Source of the DNA: Yoonia sp. F2084L
GTDB taxonomy: Bacteria; Pseudomonadota; Alphaproteobacteria; Rhodobacterales; Rhodobacteraceae
NCBI RefSeq assembly: GCF_023015625.1
Contig: NZ_JALKAH010000002.1
Location: forward strand, 248,001 to 312,000
Direction of reading: 5' to 3'
Length of the DNA stretch: 64,000 nt
Shown: one piece after another, positions 34,058-44,424 of the stretch
Layout: the number at the start of each line of letters is the position of its first letter
Position numbering within the stretch: the stretch's first letter is position 1
Notes under the pieces: generated by a model
Seen by the model: the letters and a program-made list of their open reading frames with translations, nothing else
What the model was told of the DNA's origin: nothing
The model's database searches: none
Made by a program: the position numbers and the translations under genes

Positions 34058-35767
34058 ATGTCCCAAGACCTTGCCCCGATCCCGGAATTATTCGTCTCTT
34101 ACGAGAGCGCACAGAAGATGAAGCTGGACGCCGCAGAGCTTCAAAGCCATGATCTGACGCCGCGCCAGATTTGTGATTTGGAACTGCTGATGAATGGCGG
34201 TTTCAATCCGCTGAAAGGGTTCCTGTCCGAGGCGGATTACAACAGCGTCGTGGACACGATGCGCCTGACCGACGGTGCACTTTGGCCAATGCCAATCACC
34301 CTTGATGTGTCAGAGGCTTTTGCTAAAACCGTTGAACTGGGCCAGGATATTGCCCTGCGCGACCAAGAGGGCGTGATCCTTGCAACCATGACCGTGACCG
34401 ACAAATGGGTGCCCAACAAATCCCACGAGGCAGCACAGGTGTTTGGGGCCGACGACAGCGCACACCCTGCGGTCAACTATCTGCACAACCATGCGGGCCC
34501 GGTGTATCTGGGCGGCCCGATCACCGGCATCCAGCAGCCCGTGCACTATGATTTTCGGGGTCGCCGCGACACACCCAACGAATTGCGTGCCTATTTCCGC
34601 AAACTGGGCTGGCGCAAGGTTGTCGCTTTCCAAACGCGCAATCCGTTGCACCGCGCCCATCAGGAACTGACGTTCCGTGCCGCAAAAGAGGCGCAAGCGA
34701 ACCTCTTGATCCATCCGGTCGTGGGCATGACCAAACCGGGCGACATCGATCACTTTACCCGCGTGCGCTGCTACGAGGCCGTGCTGGATCAGTACCCTTC
34801 AGCGACCACGACAATGTCCTTGCTGAACCTCGCCATGCGTATGGCTGGACCGCGCGAGGCTGTCTGGCACGGGCTGATCCGCAAGAACCACGGCTGCACG
34901 CATTTCATCGTAGGTCGTGATCATGCGGGGCCGGGTAAGAATTCAGCGGGTGAGGATTTCTACGGGCCCTATGATGCGCAGGACCTGTTCCGCGAACATC
35001 AGGGTGAAATGGGCATCGAAATGGTCGATTTTAAGCACATGGTCTATGTGCAGGACCGCGCCCAATATGAACCTGCGGATGAGATTGCGGATAAGGATGA
35101 CGTGACGATCCTGAACATCTCGGGCACCGAATTGCGTCGTCGTCTGGCCGAAGGTCTGGAAATCCCTGAATGGTTCTCTTTCCCGGCTGTTGTGGAAGAG
35201 TTGCGCAAGACGCGGCCACCACGGGCGCAGCAAGGCTTTACCGTATTCTTCACCGGCTTCTCAGGGTCGGGCAAATCCACCGTTGCTAATGCGCTGATGG
35301 TCAAACTGATGGAAATGGGCGGGCGCCCAGTGACGTTGCTGGACGGCGATATCGTGCGCAAAAACCTGTCGTCCGAGCTGGGCTTCAGCAAAGAGCATCG
35401 CGATCTCAACATTCGCCGCATTGGTTATGTCGCCTCCGAGATCACCAAAAACGGTGGCATCGCGATCTGTGCGCCGATTGCGCCCTATGCGACGACACGG
35501 CGCGCGGTTCGCGAAGAGATCGAGCAGTTTGGTGCCTTTGTCGAGGTCCATGTCGCCACGTCGATTGAAGAGTGCGAGCGGCGTGACCGCAAGGGGCTTT
35601 ATAAGCTGGCGCGTGCAGGCAAGATCAAGGAGTTCACCGGTATCTCGGACCCTTATGACGTGCCAGAGAACCCTGAGATTCGGCTAGAGACTGAAAGCGT
35701 GCCGGTCGATAACTGTGCGCATCAGGTGATATTGAAGCTGGAAAGCCTTGGCCTGATCAAAGCGTAA
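34058..35767 (+). CDS. Bifunctional ATP sulfurylase/APS kinase
   Basis: Activates sulfate to APS and phosphorylates it to PAPS for sulfate assimilation or sulfonation. 569 residues in two parts: ATP sulfurylase (about 1-390), with QTRNPLHRAHQEL and GRDHAGPGKN, and APS kinase (about 395-569), with the P-loop GFSGSGKST (401-409) and the LDGDIVRKNLSSELGFS region. This is a sat-cysC fusion rather than the cysDN-cysC arrangement of enterobacteria. It has no sulfate-assimilation neighbours here, and the ribosome site before the ATG is weak. Confidence 0.95.
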   Translation: MSQDLAPIPELFVSYESAQKMKLDAAELQSHDLTPRQICDLELLMNGGFNPLKGFLSEADYNSVVDTMRLTDGALWPMPITLDVSEAFAKTVELGQDIALRDQEGVILATMTVTDKWVPNKSHEAAQVFGADDSAHPAVNYLHNHAGPVYLGGPITGIQQPVHYDFRGRRDTPNELRAYFRKLGWRKVVAFQTRNPLHRAHQELTFRAAKEAQANLLIHPVVGMTKPGDIDHFTRVRCYEAVLDQYPSATTTMSLLNLAMRMAGPREAVWHGLIRKNHGCTHFIVGRDHAGPGKNSAGEDFYGPYDAQDLFREHQGEMGIEMVDFKHMVYVQDRAQYEPADEIADKDDVTILNISGTELRRRLAEGLEIPEWFSFPAVVEELRKTRPPRAQQGFTVFFTGFSGSGKSTVANALMVKLMEMGGRPVTLLDGDIVRKNLSSELGFSKEHRDLNIRRIGYVASEITKNGGIAICAPIAPYATTRRAVREEIEQFGAFVEVHVATSIEECERRDRKGLYKLARAGKIKEFTGISDPYDVPENPEIRLETESVPVDNCAHQVILKLESLGLIKA

Positions 35768-35773
35768 GAGTGT

Positions 35774-35803
35774 GCGTAAGGTGGATCATGATCCACCTTA
35801 CGC
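35774..35803. terminator. Bidirectional terminator: 30-base perfect palindrome
   Basis: GCGTAAGGTGGATCA followed by its exact complement TGATCCACCTTACGC, with TTCTT after it on the plus strand. It lies between the convergent sat-cysC and DUF1150 genes, 6 bases after one stop and 3 bases before the other, so it should end both transcripts. Confidence 0.75.
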
Positions 35804-35806
35804 TTC

Positions 35807-36031
35807 TTAATGAACCGTCACCGGTTCCATGTTGTTTTCGCGCGCAAGGTGAAACGCCAATTTGCGGTCGGCGACGAGTGCGAGTTGTTCGCCGTCGGCA
35901 TTGTGCACTGAAAACAGCTCTTCCAGATCGCCGACCTTTTCGCGCATCTCGGTAGGCAGTTCTGCGGCAAGGATAGGTTTGACGTAGACGATGCCTTGTC
36001 CGAATTTTTCGAAATCAAATTTCGTGTCCAT
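35807..36031 (-). CDS. DUF1150 family protein
   Basis: A 74-residue protein of the alphaproteobacterial DUF1150 family (IVYVKPILAAELPTEMRE and a C-terminal VADRKLAFHLARENNMEPV). Function unknown. It begins three bases after the hsp20 stop and so belongs to the same heat-shock transcript, which points to a role in protein quality control or as a client-specific partner of Hsp20; that is inference. Confidence 0.87.
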   Translation of the reverse strand: MDTKFDFEKFGQGIVYVKPILAAELPTEMREKVGDLEELFSVHNADGEQLALVADRKLAFHLARENNMEPVTVH

Positions 36032-36034
36032 ACC

Positions 36035-36448
36035 TTATCCTTTTTTGATGTTGATGGTTTGCACGACCCGTTCGGGCACCGCGCGGGTCAGGTCCACGTG
36101 CAGCAGGCCATTTTCGATGATCGCCTCGCCAACATCGACACCGTCAGCCAGCACAAATGAGCGTTGAAACTGACGTGCGGCGATCCCGCGATGCAAGAAA
36201 ACCCTGCCTTCGCTGTCGTCGGCCTGACGTCCCCGGATGACCAGCGCGCTGTCTTCGACAGTGATTGCCAGCTCATCCTCGGCAAAGCCTGCCACGGCAA
36301 GCGTGATCCGGTAGGAATTCTCGGAGGTTTGTTCGATATTGTAAGGCGGGTAGCCTTCGTTCCCGCTTTTCGCGGTCCGTTCGACCAGCCGTTCCAGCTG
36401 TTCAAATCCCAAAAGGAACGGATGCGTTCCCAAAGCCAATTTTGTCAT
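36035..36448 (-). CDS. Small heat-shock protein of the Hsp20/IbpA family
   Basis: A 137-residue alpha-crystallin-type holdase. The core domain runs from PPYNIEQTSENSYRITLAVA (about 33-52) to GLLHVDLTRAVPE, and the IxI-like tail is at the very C-terminus (TINIKKG). The start at 36448 follows AGGA; the longer open frame upstream has no similarity. A heat-shock promoter lies about 70 bases upstream, and the AAGG of the ribosome site can pair with UCUU just before the start, which may add a little temperature control. Confidence 0.9.
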   Translation of the reverse strand: MTKLALGTHPFLLGFEQLERLVERTAKSGNEGYPPYNIEQTSENSYRITLAVAGFAEDELAITVEDSALVIRGRQADDSEGRVFLHRGIAARQFQRSFVLADGVDVGEAIIENGLLHVDLTRAVPERVVQTINIKKG

Positions 36449-36514
36449 AAGACATGTCCTTTGCTTAAGCGACTGTCGATGTGGGCCCCGAAACCGGCGA
36501 CCGTTGTGGAAAAT

Positions 36515-36541
36515 ATGGGGGTGCAGGGTGGTTTGATCAAG
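36515..36541 (-). promoter_or_regulatory. RpoH (sigma-32) type promoter of hsp20-DUF1150
   Basis: On the minus strand CTTGAT (36541-36536), 15 bases, then CCCCAT (36520-36515) followed by ATTT. This fits the heat-shock consensus CTTGAA / CCCCAT-T with the usual 13-17 base spacing. Confidence 0.7.
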
Positions 36542-36613
36542 AGGAAGTATTAGCTTCTTAACACATACCCATTGTAGAATAGGGATGAAGAATAGCGTCT
36601 GGATGGCCCCGCA

Positions 36614-36832
36614 ATGAACACATCTGCAAAAATGGAACAGCTTGAGGTCTTGCGGGTCAAGCTTGCGGTGCTGCGCCGCGAACACCGTGATCTGGATGAG
36701 GCAATTGAGGCGCTGCATGCCCGTGGATCATCCGACATGCTGACGATCAAACGCTTTAAAAAGCAAAAGCTTGCATTGAAAGATCAGATTGCGCAGCTCG
36801 AAGACCGGATTTTGCCCGATATCATCGCCTGA
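36614..36832 (+). CDS. DUF465 (YdcH-like) family protein
   Basis: A 72-residue helical hairpin protein, residues 5-40 and 45-68, with the family ending RFKKQKLALKDQIAQLEDRI. YdcH-like proteins are widespread and uncharacterised. It is divergent from hsp20 and precedes purE by 62 bases. Confidence 0.85.
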   Translation: MNTSAKMEQLEVLRVKLAVLRREHRDLDEAIEALHARGSSDMLTIKRFKKQKLALKDQIAQLEDRILPDIIA

Positions 36833-36894
36833 TGGCATTGCCGCGCGCCCTACCTTAGCTATAGTGCCGCTTCCTTGTGAAGGTGGAAGACGCG

Positions 36895-37383
36895 ATGACC
36901 AAACCCCTTGTCGGTATCATTATGGGCAGCCAGTCGGACTGGCCCACGATGCGTGAAGCCGCCGATGTGCTGGATGAACTGGGCGTGGCCTATGAAACCA
37001 AGATTGTATCAGCCCACCGTACACCGGATCGGTTGTGGGATTATGGCAAGACGGCGGTTGATCGTGGGTTGCAGGTGATCATTGCAGGTGCTGGCGGTGC
37101 TGCGCATTTGCCCGGTATGATGGCATCCAAGACCCGTGTGCCGGTCGTGGGCATCCCGGTACAGACCAACGCACTGTCTGGTGTCGACAGTCTTTATTCC
37201 ATCCTGCAAATGCCGCGCGGCTATCCTGTGGCCACGATGGCCATCGGGGCGGCGGGGGCCAAGAACGGCGGGTTGATGGCCGCAGGGATCCTTGCCTTGC
37301 AAGACCCTGATTTGGCCGCGCGACTGGATCAATGGCGCAGTGATCTGAGCGCATCAATTGCGGATGAACCTGTCGATGAGTAA
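36895..37383 (+). CDS. purE: N5-carboxyaminoimidazole ribonucleotide mutase
   Basis: Purine synthesis: moves the carboxyl group of N5-CAIR to give CAIR. 162 residues with GSQSDWPTM (near 12-20), [12 protein letters not shown] and [16 protein letters not shown] use the ATG at 36895 behind GGTGGAAGA; a GTG at 36877 is also in frame. The stop overlaps the purK start by eight bases, a tight coupling of the two sequential enzymes. Confidence 0.96.
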   Translation: MTKPLVGIIMGSQSDWPTMREAADVLDELGVAYETKIVSAHRTPDRLWDYGKTAVDRGLQVIIAGAGGAAHLPGMMASKTRVPVVGIPVQTNALSGVDSLYSILQMPRGYPVATMAIGAAGAKNGGLMAAGILALQDPDLAARLDQWRSDLSASIADEPVDE

Positions 37384-38443
37384 CCCGCTGCCTGTTGGCG
37401 CAACCGTTGGTATTCTTGGCGGCGGTCAGCTGGGCCGTATGCTGGCCGTGGCCGCAGCCCGTCTTGGTCTGAAAACCCACATCTTTGAGCCGGGTGCCAA
37501 TGCGCCTGCGGGCGATGTGTCCCACCGGGTGACGACCGCAGGCTATCATGATGCGGCCGCATTGACCGCCTTTGGTAAATCCGTCGACGTCATCACCTAT
37601 GAGTTTGAAAACATCCCCACCAGCGCGCTCGATCTTTTGGAAACGCTGGCCCCCATTCATCCGGGCCGACAAGCGCTGGCGACCAGTCAGGATCGCTTGA
37701 CGGAAAAGACCTTCTTGCAAGACCTAGGCCTGCAAACGGCGCCTTTCGTGGATGTTGCAAATGCGGACGATCTTGCGGCGGCAATCGCCAGCATTGGCAC
37801 GCCCGCGATCCTGAAAACCCGCCGTTTGGGTTATGACGGGAAGGGGCAAGCGCGCATCATGCAGCCGGGCGATGCCGCGCAAGCGTTGGATGACATGGCA
37901 GGTGCGCCAGCGATCCTTGAGGGTTTCGTCAACTTCAGCCATGAGGTGTCTGTGATTGGCGCGCGCGGGCCTGATGGGGCCGTTGCGTGTTACGATCCGG
38001 GCGAAAACGTGCATGAAGCAGGCATCCTGCGCACGACCACGGTGCCTGCAAAACTGACACCCGGCCAACGAACCGATGCTGTACTGATCGCCGCACGCAT
38101 CCTGAATGCGCTCGACTATGTGGGTGTCATGGGGGTGGAGCTGTTTGTCACGCCTCAAGGCCTGATCGTCAATGAGATCGCCCCGCGGGTCCACAACTCG
38201 GGCCATTGGACGCAAAACGGCTGTACGATTTGTCAGTTTGAGCAGCATATCCGCGCGGTCGCAGGGTGGCCTTTGGGCGATGGATCAAGGCACGCGGATG
38301 TGGTCATGGAAAATCTGATCGGCGACGATATGGACCGTGTGCCCGCATTGGCCAAAACGGATGTCGCGGTGCATCTCTATGGTAAGGCCGAGGTCAAACC
38401 AGGGCGCAAAATGGGTCATGTGAACAAAGTGATGAAGCCTTAA
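37376..38443 (+). CDS. purK: N5-carboxyaminoimidazole ribonucleotide synthase
   Basis: ATP-grasp enzyme that carboxylates aminoimidazole ribonucleotide using bicarbonate, the step before PurE. 355 residues, with the N-terminal [12 protein letters not shown], the central ATP-binding region ([12 protein letters not shown] and [11 protein letters not shown]) and [16 protein letters not shown] toward the C-terminus. Start at 37376, inside the end of purE. Confidence 0.96.
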   Translation: MSNPLPVGATVGILGGGQLGRMLAVAAARLGLKTHIFEPGANAPAGDVSHRVTTAGYHDAAALTAFGKSVDVITYEFENIPTSALDLLETLAPIHPGRQALATSQDRLTEKTFLQDLGLQTAPFVDVANADDLAAAIASIGTPAILKTRRLGYDGKGQARIMQPGDAAQALDDMAGAPAILEGFVNFSHEVSVIGARGPDGAVACYDPGENVHEAGILRTTTVPAKLTPGQRTDAVLIAARILNALDYVGVMGVELFVTPQGLIVNEIAPRVHNSGHWTQNGCTICQFEQHIRAVAGWPLGDGSRHADVVMENLIGDDMDRVPALAKTDVAVHLYGKAEVKPGRKMGHVNKVMKP

Positions 38444-38468
38444 CCCGATCGTTCGAGGTTAATCCGGT

Positions 38469-39194
38469 TCAGTCCGTCCCGAAAATGATATCTGTCAGAC
38501 TGAGGTTGCGATCAAAGTAGCCGTCGCGCAGAAATGCGCGCACTTCTTCGATGACAAGCGGATTGTTCATCATAAAGGTATGTGTCACGGGCAGGACCAT
38601 ATGGTCGCGCATGCCTTCCAGCCGTGTCGATTCGACCGATACTTTCCCGTCATCCGGTCCGTCGATCAGCGTTGAATAGAACGGGTTCAATGTACGATCG
38701 CCAGCAATGATCCCAATCTCGTAAGGCAAAAGATCCAACCTATTTGGCAGGCTGTCCTCTTGTGTCCCAAGCTGAAGCCCCGCTGGTCCATTGACCCACT
38801 GAAACGGCTCAAAATCACCAAAAATATCAACGAGTTCGGACCCGCCGTTGGGTGGCCCCAGCATCACAACGCGCCCCATCTGTGCAGGGCGATTGTTGGT
38901 CAGCCATGCGCGGACAAGGATACCGCCCATCGAATGGGTCACGAAATTCACACGCCTGTCACCACAGGCTGCGACGTCTTCGGCCAGATGTTCTTCGACC
39001 AATGTCTGGATATTGGCGGTCGTGGAGGGATAGCCGCGATTGATCACCAGATAACCGTCGTCCTCCAGGACCAGCTGCAATGGTGTAAATGAAATCTCTG
39101 TCCGCGCCAGCCCGTGCAGCATCACAACGCATTCCTGCGCGATTGCCGCACTGGAAGCAAAGATGCCAAAAAGAGACGCCCAAAGATACTTCAT
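38469..39194 (-). CDS. Exported alpha/beta hydrolase (lipase-like)
   Basis: A 241-residue protein with a signal peptide (1-19, cleavage after AIA), the oxyanion-hole motif [11 protein letters not shown] and the nucleophile elbow THSMGG (near 86-91). The pattern is that of small secreted lipases/esterases (lipase class 2 or PGAP1-like). A catalytic histidine may be in [11 protein letters not shown] near the C-terminus. It is convergent with purK and precedes nothing on its own strand, so it is probably a single-gene unit. Confidence 0.85.
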   Translation of the reverse strand: MKYLWASLFGIFASSAAIAQECVVMLHGLARTEISFTPLQLVLEDDGYLVINRGYPSTTANIQTLVEEHLAEDVAACGDRRVNFVTHSMGGILVRAWLTNNRPAQMGRVVMLGPPNGGSELVDIFGDFEPFQWVNGPAGLQLGTQEDSLPNRLDLLPYEIGIIAGDRTLNPFYSTLIDGPDDGKVSVESTRLEGMRDHMVLPVTHTFMMNNPLVIEEVRAFLRDGYFDRNLSLTDIIFGTD

Positions 39195-39246
39195 TCGTTA
39201 CAGTTAGCATTAGAAGAGTTTCGCAAAACCCCCCGCCAAAAGAAAC

Positions 39247-40083
39247 CTAACGTCGCGCCGTCAATGATACCGCAATACCGCCCAGCACCAGACCGCCCGC
39301 AATCAACAGGCGCAGGGTCAAAGCTTCGCCGAGGAACGCAACACCAGCGGCCACCGCGATCACAGGAACGCTCAGCTGTGCAATCCCCGCGACAGTTGTC
39401 GGCAACGCGGGCAGGGCGCGATACCACAGCGCATAGCCAAGCCCCGATGTAATCGCGCCGGCAATGATAGCGGTGATCACGCCGGGTAAGGGCATTTGGC
39501 CGATCCCGGCCCAGAGCATTGCAAGGGCCACCAGAGGAAAGCACAACAGAAAGTTGCTTGCGGTGGCCCCCAGCGGGTCCGCCTCGGCCCGTCCAAGTAG
39601 GGTATAGATCGCCCAAGCTGCCCCCGCAATTGTCATTGATATCGCACCACCTATCGGCACGAGTGTGGTTCCGCTGGGCCAGAGCAAAACACAAAGGCCC
39701 GTCAGTGCGATGGCTGCTCCGAGCCAGCGCAGCAGGGGGATCGTTCCCCCTTCCAGAACGGCCCAGCCGAAGACGACGATTTGCAGCACGCCAAAAAGGA
39801 TGAGTGCACCAAGCCCCGCATCCAACGTGATGTAGGCCCATGAAAAGCCGACCATATAGACGGCAAGTGCGGTGGCTCCTGCCAATCGTTTGGTGGACAT
39901 GATTGCGGGGCGCGGTGCTTTGCGCATCGCAACCAAGGCCCACAACATGGCAGCCCCTGCACCGGTGCGCACCGTTGCAAAATCCATCGGATCCATGCCT
40001 TGCAAGGCCACGCCGATCCGGTTCAGCACCGAATTGGCCGCAAAGGCGCACATGGTCAGTGCAACAAGGGCAAACAGCCGCAT
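39247..40083 (-). CDS. EamA/DMT family transporter
   Basis: A 278-residue protein with ten hydrophobic helices arranged as two EamA repeats; typical segments are ALQGMDPMDFATVRTGAGA in the first and GAITSGLGYALWYRALPAL with AQLSVPVIAVAAGVAFLGE in the second. Drug/metabolite exporters of this kind move amino acids or other small metabolites. It begins three bases after the stop of the dehydrogenase gene, so both are probably one transcript. Substrate unknown. Confidence 0.9.
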   Translation of the reverse strand: MRLFALVALTMCAFAANSVLNRIGVALQGMDPMDFATVRTGAGAAMLWALVAMRKAPRPAIMSTKRLAGATALAVYMVGFSWAYITLDAGLGALILFGVLQIVVFGWAVLEGGTIPLLRWLGAAIALTGLCVLLWPSGTTLVPIGGAISMTIAGAAWAIYTLLGRAEADPLGATASNFLLCFPLVALAMLWAGIGQMPLPGVITAIIAGAITSGLGYALWYRALPALPTTVAGIAQLSVPVIAVAAGVAFLGEALTLRLLIAGGLVLGGIAVSLTARR

Positions 40084-40086
40084 TCC

Positions 40087-40932
40087 CTAGCCGCGGTTGT
40101 AGGCGGCAGAGACAAGGATGGCGGGATCGTTTTCGCCCAGACCTTCGGACAGGGCGATCTTTTGGCGCGCGGATGTGTGATCAAGTGTTGGTGCTTCTAG
40201 CCGATAGGCCTTCACGACGCGTCGGAAGACGTCGTTGTCCTTATGCGCCGCTGTAATCGTGAATCCGGTGGTTGGGTCCTCTCCCAGGATTTTCGGGATA
40301 CGGTCAGCGATCATTGGCATGCCTGCGGGTCCGCCGCACAGGATGCGCAGCGCCGTTTCCAGCGGCAGGCCCGCCCGTTTGGCCAATGGCATCATATCGT
40401 CCAGCCCGCTGAAATAGCATTGGATCATGCTGTTATTGATTGTCTTCATCACGATGCCAGTCCCCAACGGGCCGACATGAAAGATGCGTCCGGAAAACGC
40501 AGAAATTGTGGATTGCGCGCGGGCAGCAGCAGCATCGCTGCCGCCGATGAACACACCACAGTTGCCAGTCAAGACCAACTCGGGACCACCAGAGATGGGG
40601 GCATCCACGGCCGAGGCACCATTCGCTTCGAAGCGATCAATCCGGTCTTGCAGAAGAGTGGGAACGACGGTGCTGGTCTCAATGATTTGCTTGCCTTTCA
40701 GATCGAGCGCAAGGCAGGCATCAAGAACATTCGCAACGGCATCATCGTTGAGCAAGCTGAGGATGAGGGTATCACTTCGCGCGACGAGCGCGGCAAGGTC
40801 GGGGGCTGCTTCAATCCCATCAACCGCCCGCCCGCTGCGGGTCCACCCAATGACAGGATGCCCCTGCGCTTGCATCCGCCGGGCAATCGCGCTGCCCATG
40901 CGCCCCAGTCCGATAACGCCGATGCGTTCCAT
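40087..40932 (-). CDS. NAD(P)-dependent beta-hydroxyacid dehydrogenase
   Basis: A 281-residue member of the 3-hydroxyisobutyrate dehydrogenase family. The dinucleotide fold starts with GVIGLGRMGSAIARRM (5-20), then VDAPISGGPE carries the substrate motif and KTINNSMIQ holds the catalytic lysine region. Substrate specificity cannot be read; related enzymes reduce short semialdehydes or act on beta-hydroxy acids. It is paired with the DMT transporter gene downstream. Confidence 0.9.
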   Translation of the reverse strand: MERIGVIGLGRMGSAIARRMQAQGHPVIGWTRSGRAVDGIEAAPDLAALVARSDTLILSLLNDDAVANVLDACLALDLKGKQIIETSTVVPTLLQDRIDRFEANGASAVDAPISGGPELVLTGNCGVFIGGSDAAAARAQSTISAFSGRIFHVGPLGTGIVMKTINNSMIQCYFSGLDDMMPLAKRAGLPLETALRILCGGPAGMPMIADRIPKILGEDPTTGFTITAAHKDNDVFRRVVKAYRLEAPTLDHTSARQKIALSEGLGENDPAILVSAAYNRG

Positions 40933-41013
40933 ACCAGTCTCCCTCTCTATTGCGCAGAGTTGATACCGGATGGGTGGAAATGGGAAGGGCTACAAAATCT
41001 TTTGAACGGATCG

Positions 41014-41637
41014 TCAGTCTGACGGAATCGCGCGGTATCCCTTGACGATCATTGCGATCCCAACCCCTGTCAGGCCAAGCCCGCTGAGGATATCGACATT
41101 CAGCCAGCGCGATGTGGCGCGCTTGACTGCTGCGCGGGTCAGCAACGCGTAGGCGAGGATCGAAATGGCGTCCAGCACGATGAATACTGCACCATAGACG
41201 GCCCCTTGCAACAGGACGTTGTGCTGCGGTGAGATGAAGGCAGGAAATAACGCCACAAAGAAGACGATTGCTTTGGGATTTGTGACGCAAGCAAAGAAAC
41301 CGGCCCAGAAGGTGCCAGCATCTGATTTCATCGGCGGGTTATCTTTGGGGTGTGTGGCCTGCCGAAAGCTTTGCCATGCCATGAAAAGGATAAAGCAACC
41401 GCCAACGATCTGAAGCACCGGCAGAACCTTTTCAGACAGGGCGATCAACACGGTCAAACCACCAACCGCCACAGCGACATGGACCATGGTACCCAAAGCA
41501 TCACCTGCAACAGCGATATAGGCCGCGCGCGGGCCATTGCGTAAGGCCTGCGCGGTTGCAAAAGCAACAGACGGTCCGGGGACGGCCACAAACATCAGCG
41601 TCGTGGTCAAGAAGGCAAGGAATAGAACGACGTCCAT
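41014..41637 (-). CDS. LysE family translocator
   Basis: A 207-residue exporter with six hydrophobic helices. The family opening is clear: VAVPGPSVAFATAQALRNGPR (about 17-37), with GPRAAYIAVAGDALG following, and ACVTNPKAIVFFVALFPAFI in the middle. LysE/RhtB proteins export amino acids or related compounds; the substrate is not identifiable here. Confidence 0.9.
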   Translation of the reverse strand: MDVVLFLAFLTTTLMFVAVPGPSVAFATAQALRNGPRAAYIAVAGDALGTMVHVAVAVGGLTVLIALSEKVLPVLQIVGGCFILFMAWQSFRQATHPKDNPPMKSDAGTFWAGFFACVTNPKAIVFFVALFPAFISPQHNVLLQGAVYGAVFIVLDAISILAYALLTRAAVKRATSRWLNVDILSGLGLTGVGIAMIVKGYRAIPSD

Positions 41638-41727
41638 GATGTTACCCTTGAAGACAGAATGACCTCCAGAATGTATCTGGTCGTCGCCTGTCTTTCAAAC
41701 GCGCAGTGCAGGCATGGCCCCATATCA

Positions 41728-41762
41728 ACAAAAAGGGGCGGCCCCTTGCGGAACCGCCCCTG
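41728..41762 (-). terminator. Intrinsic terminator of groES-groEL
   Basis: On the minus strand AGGGGCGG, a loop with an inner TTCC/GGGG pairing, CCGCCCCT followed by TTTTG. It is about 45 bases after the groEL stop. Confidence 0.8.
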
Positions 41763-41805
41763 TTATTTGCGATGTGTATCGTTTCTGCCCGCAGGCAAAA
41801 GCGTT

Positions 41806-43467
<1,662 letters not shown>

Positions 43468-43498
43468 TTAGATAAGATGTGAGGGCGAAGGCTGCGGC

Positions 43499-43783
43499 TT
43501 ACATGATGCCGAGCACGTCGCTTTCTTTCATGATCAACAGCTCTTCGCCGTCGATCTTGACCTCTGTGCCGGACCACTTGCCAAATAGCACTTTGTCGCC
43601 GGCTTTGACGGACATCGCAATCAGCTCACCGCTGTCTTTGCGTGCACCTTCACCAACGCTGACGATTTCGCCTTCTGCCGGCTTCTCTTTTGCGTTCTCA
43701 GGAATGATGAGACCGCCTGCTGTCTTTTCGTCGCTTTCAATGCGACGGACCAGTACACGGTCGTGAAGTGGTTTAAATGCCAT
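43499..43783 (-). CDS. groES: Co-chaperonin GroES
   Basis: The 94-residue lid of the chaperonin. The family signature is at the start ([22 protein letters not shown]), with the mobile loop around residues 17-32 and the [20 protein letters not shown] ending. Upstream lie a sigma-70 type promoter and a CIRCE operator. Confidence 0.98.
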   Translation of the reverse strand: MAFKPLHDRVLVRRIESDEKTAGGLIIPENAKEKPAEGEIVSVGEGARKDSGELIAMSVKAGDKVLFGKWSGTEVKIDGEELLIMKESDVLGIM

Positions 43784-43816
43784 TTCAGAACTTCTCCAGT
43801 TCGTGTTTCTCCCATG

Positions 43817-43843
43817 TTAGCACTCAACAGTGTCGAGTGATAA
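43817..43843. promoter_or_regulatory. CIRCE operator of groES-groEL
   Basis: TTAGCACTC, nine bases, GAGTGATAA: the HrcA-binding inverted repeat with one mismatch in the right arm (A instead of C). It is 33 bases upstream of the groES start, in the transcribed leader just after the promoter. Confidence 0.9.
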
Positions 43844-43850
43844 CGCAGCG

Positions 43851-43879
43851 TAAGTAGGGATCAGACCGAAGCGAGTCAA
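43851..43879 (-). promoter_or_regulatory. Sigma-70 type promoter of groES-groEL
   Basis: Minus strand TTGACT, 17 bases, TACTTA, ending eight bases before CIRCE. The -35 is close to consensus and the -10 is weaker. I saw no separate RpoH promoter. Confidence 0.55.
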
Positions 43880-43894
43880 CAGGTGCCTTGCCGT

Positions 43895-44359
43895 TCAGTT
43901 GGAGTTTTTTGTTTTTGGTAAATTTCTGGTTTCCAAACCCGCTATCCGGCTTAGGCAGGACTTTAGTGTTGCGACCTCTTGGGGCGTAAACTGTGCCGTG
44001 ATTTGATCGTCAAAGCGCCGGGCCGCAGCGCAGATATCGGCAAAGGCCGCTTGGCCTGCCTTTGTGAGATGCAGGTTTTCGTGTCTGCGGTCCTGCGTCA
44101 TCTGTTGCCGTGTAAGGAACCGCTTTTGTTCCAATGCGGCCACCGCCCGGCTGATCTTGGTCTTATGAACCCGCGCCATCTGTCCGATCTCTTTGGCTGT
44201 CAGCGCCCCGTAACGGCCAAGATGGAACAAGGCCCGCCATTCTGTGCGCAACATGCCATAGCGTTCCTTATAGTGTTTCTGGAATGCGAGCCCTGATGCT
44301 TCAGCCGCTTGGTTCAGCAGGTAGGGCAGGAAATCCTGAAGTTCAAAATCAGTATCCAT
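43895..44359 (-). CDS. MarR family transcriptional regulator, probable regulator of hmgA
   Basis: A 154-residue MarR protein with the winged helix in the middle (GALTAKEIGQMARVHKTKISRAV region, about 51-73, and the wing RRHENLHLTKAG). It is divergent from hmgA with 65 bases between starts and an exact inverted repeat there, so it probably represses homogentisate degradation until a pathway ligand binds. Confidence 0.88.
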   Translation of the reverse strand: MDTDFELQDFLPYLLNQAAEASGLAFQKHYKERYGMLRTEWRALFHLGRYGALTAKEIGQMARVHKTKISRAVAALEQKRFLTRQQMTQDRRHENLHLTKAGQAAFADICAAARRFDDQITAQFTPQEVATLKSCLSRIAGLETRNLPKTKNSN

Positions 44360-44376
44360 CTTTGGGTTCCCGCTTG

Positions 44377-44396
44377 TTAGTTACAAAAACAACTAA
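44377..44396. promoter_or_regulatory. Putative MarR operator between the regulator and hmgA
   Basis: TTAGTT, eight bases, AACTAA: exact six-base arms in a 20-base site. TTAGTT/AACTAA half-sites are typical for MarR-type operators. It is 18 bases upstream of the regulator start and 29 bases upstream of hmgA, so it can control both. Confidence 0.6.
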
Positions 44397-44424
44397 TATC
44401 TGACCTCTAACGGAGGACATCGCG

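Noticed and set aside
38440-38462. TTAACC...GGTTAA inverted repeat after purK as a terminator
   Set aside because: Arms of only six AT-rich pairs and no T-run; too weak to call.
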